Below, piece after piece: positions 4,911 through 5,013 of a stretch of 5,013 nt of DNA (the stretch's first letter is position 1; each line of letters starts with the position of its first letter). The notes below the pieces were generated by a model. The model ran no database searches and had not been told where the DNA came from. It worked only from the letters and a program-made list of their open reading frames with translations. The stretch comes from Candidatus Bathyarchaeota archaeon (lineage in GTDB: Archaea; Thermoproteota; Bathyarchaeia; 40CM-2-53-6; RBG-13-38-9), in contig JAPKYM010000322.1 in the NCBI GenBank assembly GCA_026394315.1, forward strand, positions 1 through 5,013, in the 5' to 3' direction. The position numbers and the translations under genes are program-made.

Positions 4911-5013
4911 TTCTAGCTTCTATCATGTTCATTGGTTGGTGGGTCATCGCCCTTTTAGGCTGCCACTTCATTCCATCCCATTTTAGAAGTTTAGGGTGTG
5001 TCATCACCCTGAT
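4897..5013 (-). CDS. tnpB: TnpB-like protein, C-terminal fragment (partial, 5' end outside window)
   Basis: An open frame of 38 codons enters from the right edge and ends at TAG (4899-4897). The peptide contains VMTHPKLLKWDGMKWQPK and a tail RAMTHQPMNMIEARIPCL. I recognise this as the type of tail found after the zinc finger in archaeal OrfB/TnpB proteins, though no catalytic motif (RuvC DED or zinc-finger cysteines) falls inside the window. TnpB is the RNA-guided nuclease of IS200/IS605 elements and promotes retention of the element at its site. The stop codon lies in the loop of the terminal hairpin, as expected for a gene that extends into the element end. Whether the full gene is intact cannot be seen here. 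Confidence 0.65.
   Translation of the reverse strand: MRVMTHPKLLKWDGMKWQPKRAMTHQPMNMIEARIPCL

Larger units (their letters stand above)
4882..5013 (-). mobile_element. Right end of an IS200/IS605-family element (cut by the window edge)
   Basis: The region reads as the 3' part of a tnpB-type gene running into a terminal hairpin, the typical right-end layout of IS200/IS605 elements. These have no terminal inverted repeats or target duplication and end just outside a subterminal hairpin. On minus the hairpin is followed by AGTGTCAA. TCAA is the right-end cleavage tetranucleotide of IS608, so the element may stop near 4882. The exact boundary is an inference. The left part of the element, including any tnpA, lies beyond the window. 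Confidence 0.7.
4882..5013 (-). ncRNA. Predicted TnpB omegaRNA (reRNA) scaffold, partial
   Basis: In IS200/IS605 elements the guide RNA comes from the 3' end of tnpB plus the element right end, with the guide read from flanking DNA. Here the same strand and layout are present, with three potential hairpins: 4993-5010 (AGGGTG/CACCCT, 6-nt loop), 4941-4952 (GGG/CCC) and 4889-4910. If the element ends at 4882, the guide would start at 4881 and run through about 4862 into the SAM hydrolase promoter region. Expression is not shown by sequence. Confidence 0.4.

Overview
This window looks archaeal. It carries a 20S proteasome beta subunit, a small MJ1316/DUF504 (UPF0248) protein, RNA 3'-terminal phosphate cyclase, an archaeal-type NMN adenylyltransferase and a DUF62 S-adenosylmethionine hydrolase. 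Several genes are preceded by short TATA-like boxes, some with Shine-Dalgarno motifs and at least one probably leaderless. The proteasome subunit resembles the non-catalytic beta type of TACK-lineage archaea (crenarchaeal and related groups). That assignment comes from recalled sequence patterns, so the exact lineage is open.

Layout from left to right. psmB lies on the minus strand (83-721). Diverging from it is a small DUF504 gene on the plus strand (776-1045), which meets the 3' end of rtcA (minus, about 1038-2117) tail to tail with an 8-nt overlap. A ridA-family gene (minus, 2247-2651) lies upstream of rtcA. Between them is 129 bp rich in short inverted repeats. A divergent 195-bp intergenic region leads to an O6-alkylguanine-DNA alkyltransferase gene (plus, 2847-3425), then a nadM-type gene (plus, 3513-4043). 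That gene overlaps by 25 nt, tail to tail, with a SAM hydrolase gene (minus, 4019 to about 4825). At the right edge is the end of an IS200/IS605-family element: the last 38 codons of a TnpB-like protein (minus) running into the terminal hairpin.

Functions fall into housekeeping and stress repair: proteolysis (psmB), RNA end processing (DUF504 and RtcA), metabolite damage control (RidA), DNA alkylation repair (Ogt), NAD synthesis (NadM) and SAM turnover (DUF62). The most notable points are a proteasome beta subunit with Ala in place of the catalytic Thr1, the pairing of a predicted cyclic-phosphate-end recognition domain with the enzyme that makes such ends, and an insertion-sequence end with a likely guide-RNA (omegaRNA) region about 60 bp upstream of the SAM hydrolase start. 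I saw no wholly new system.
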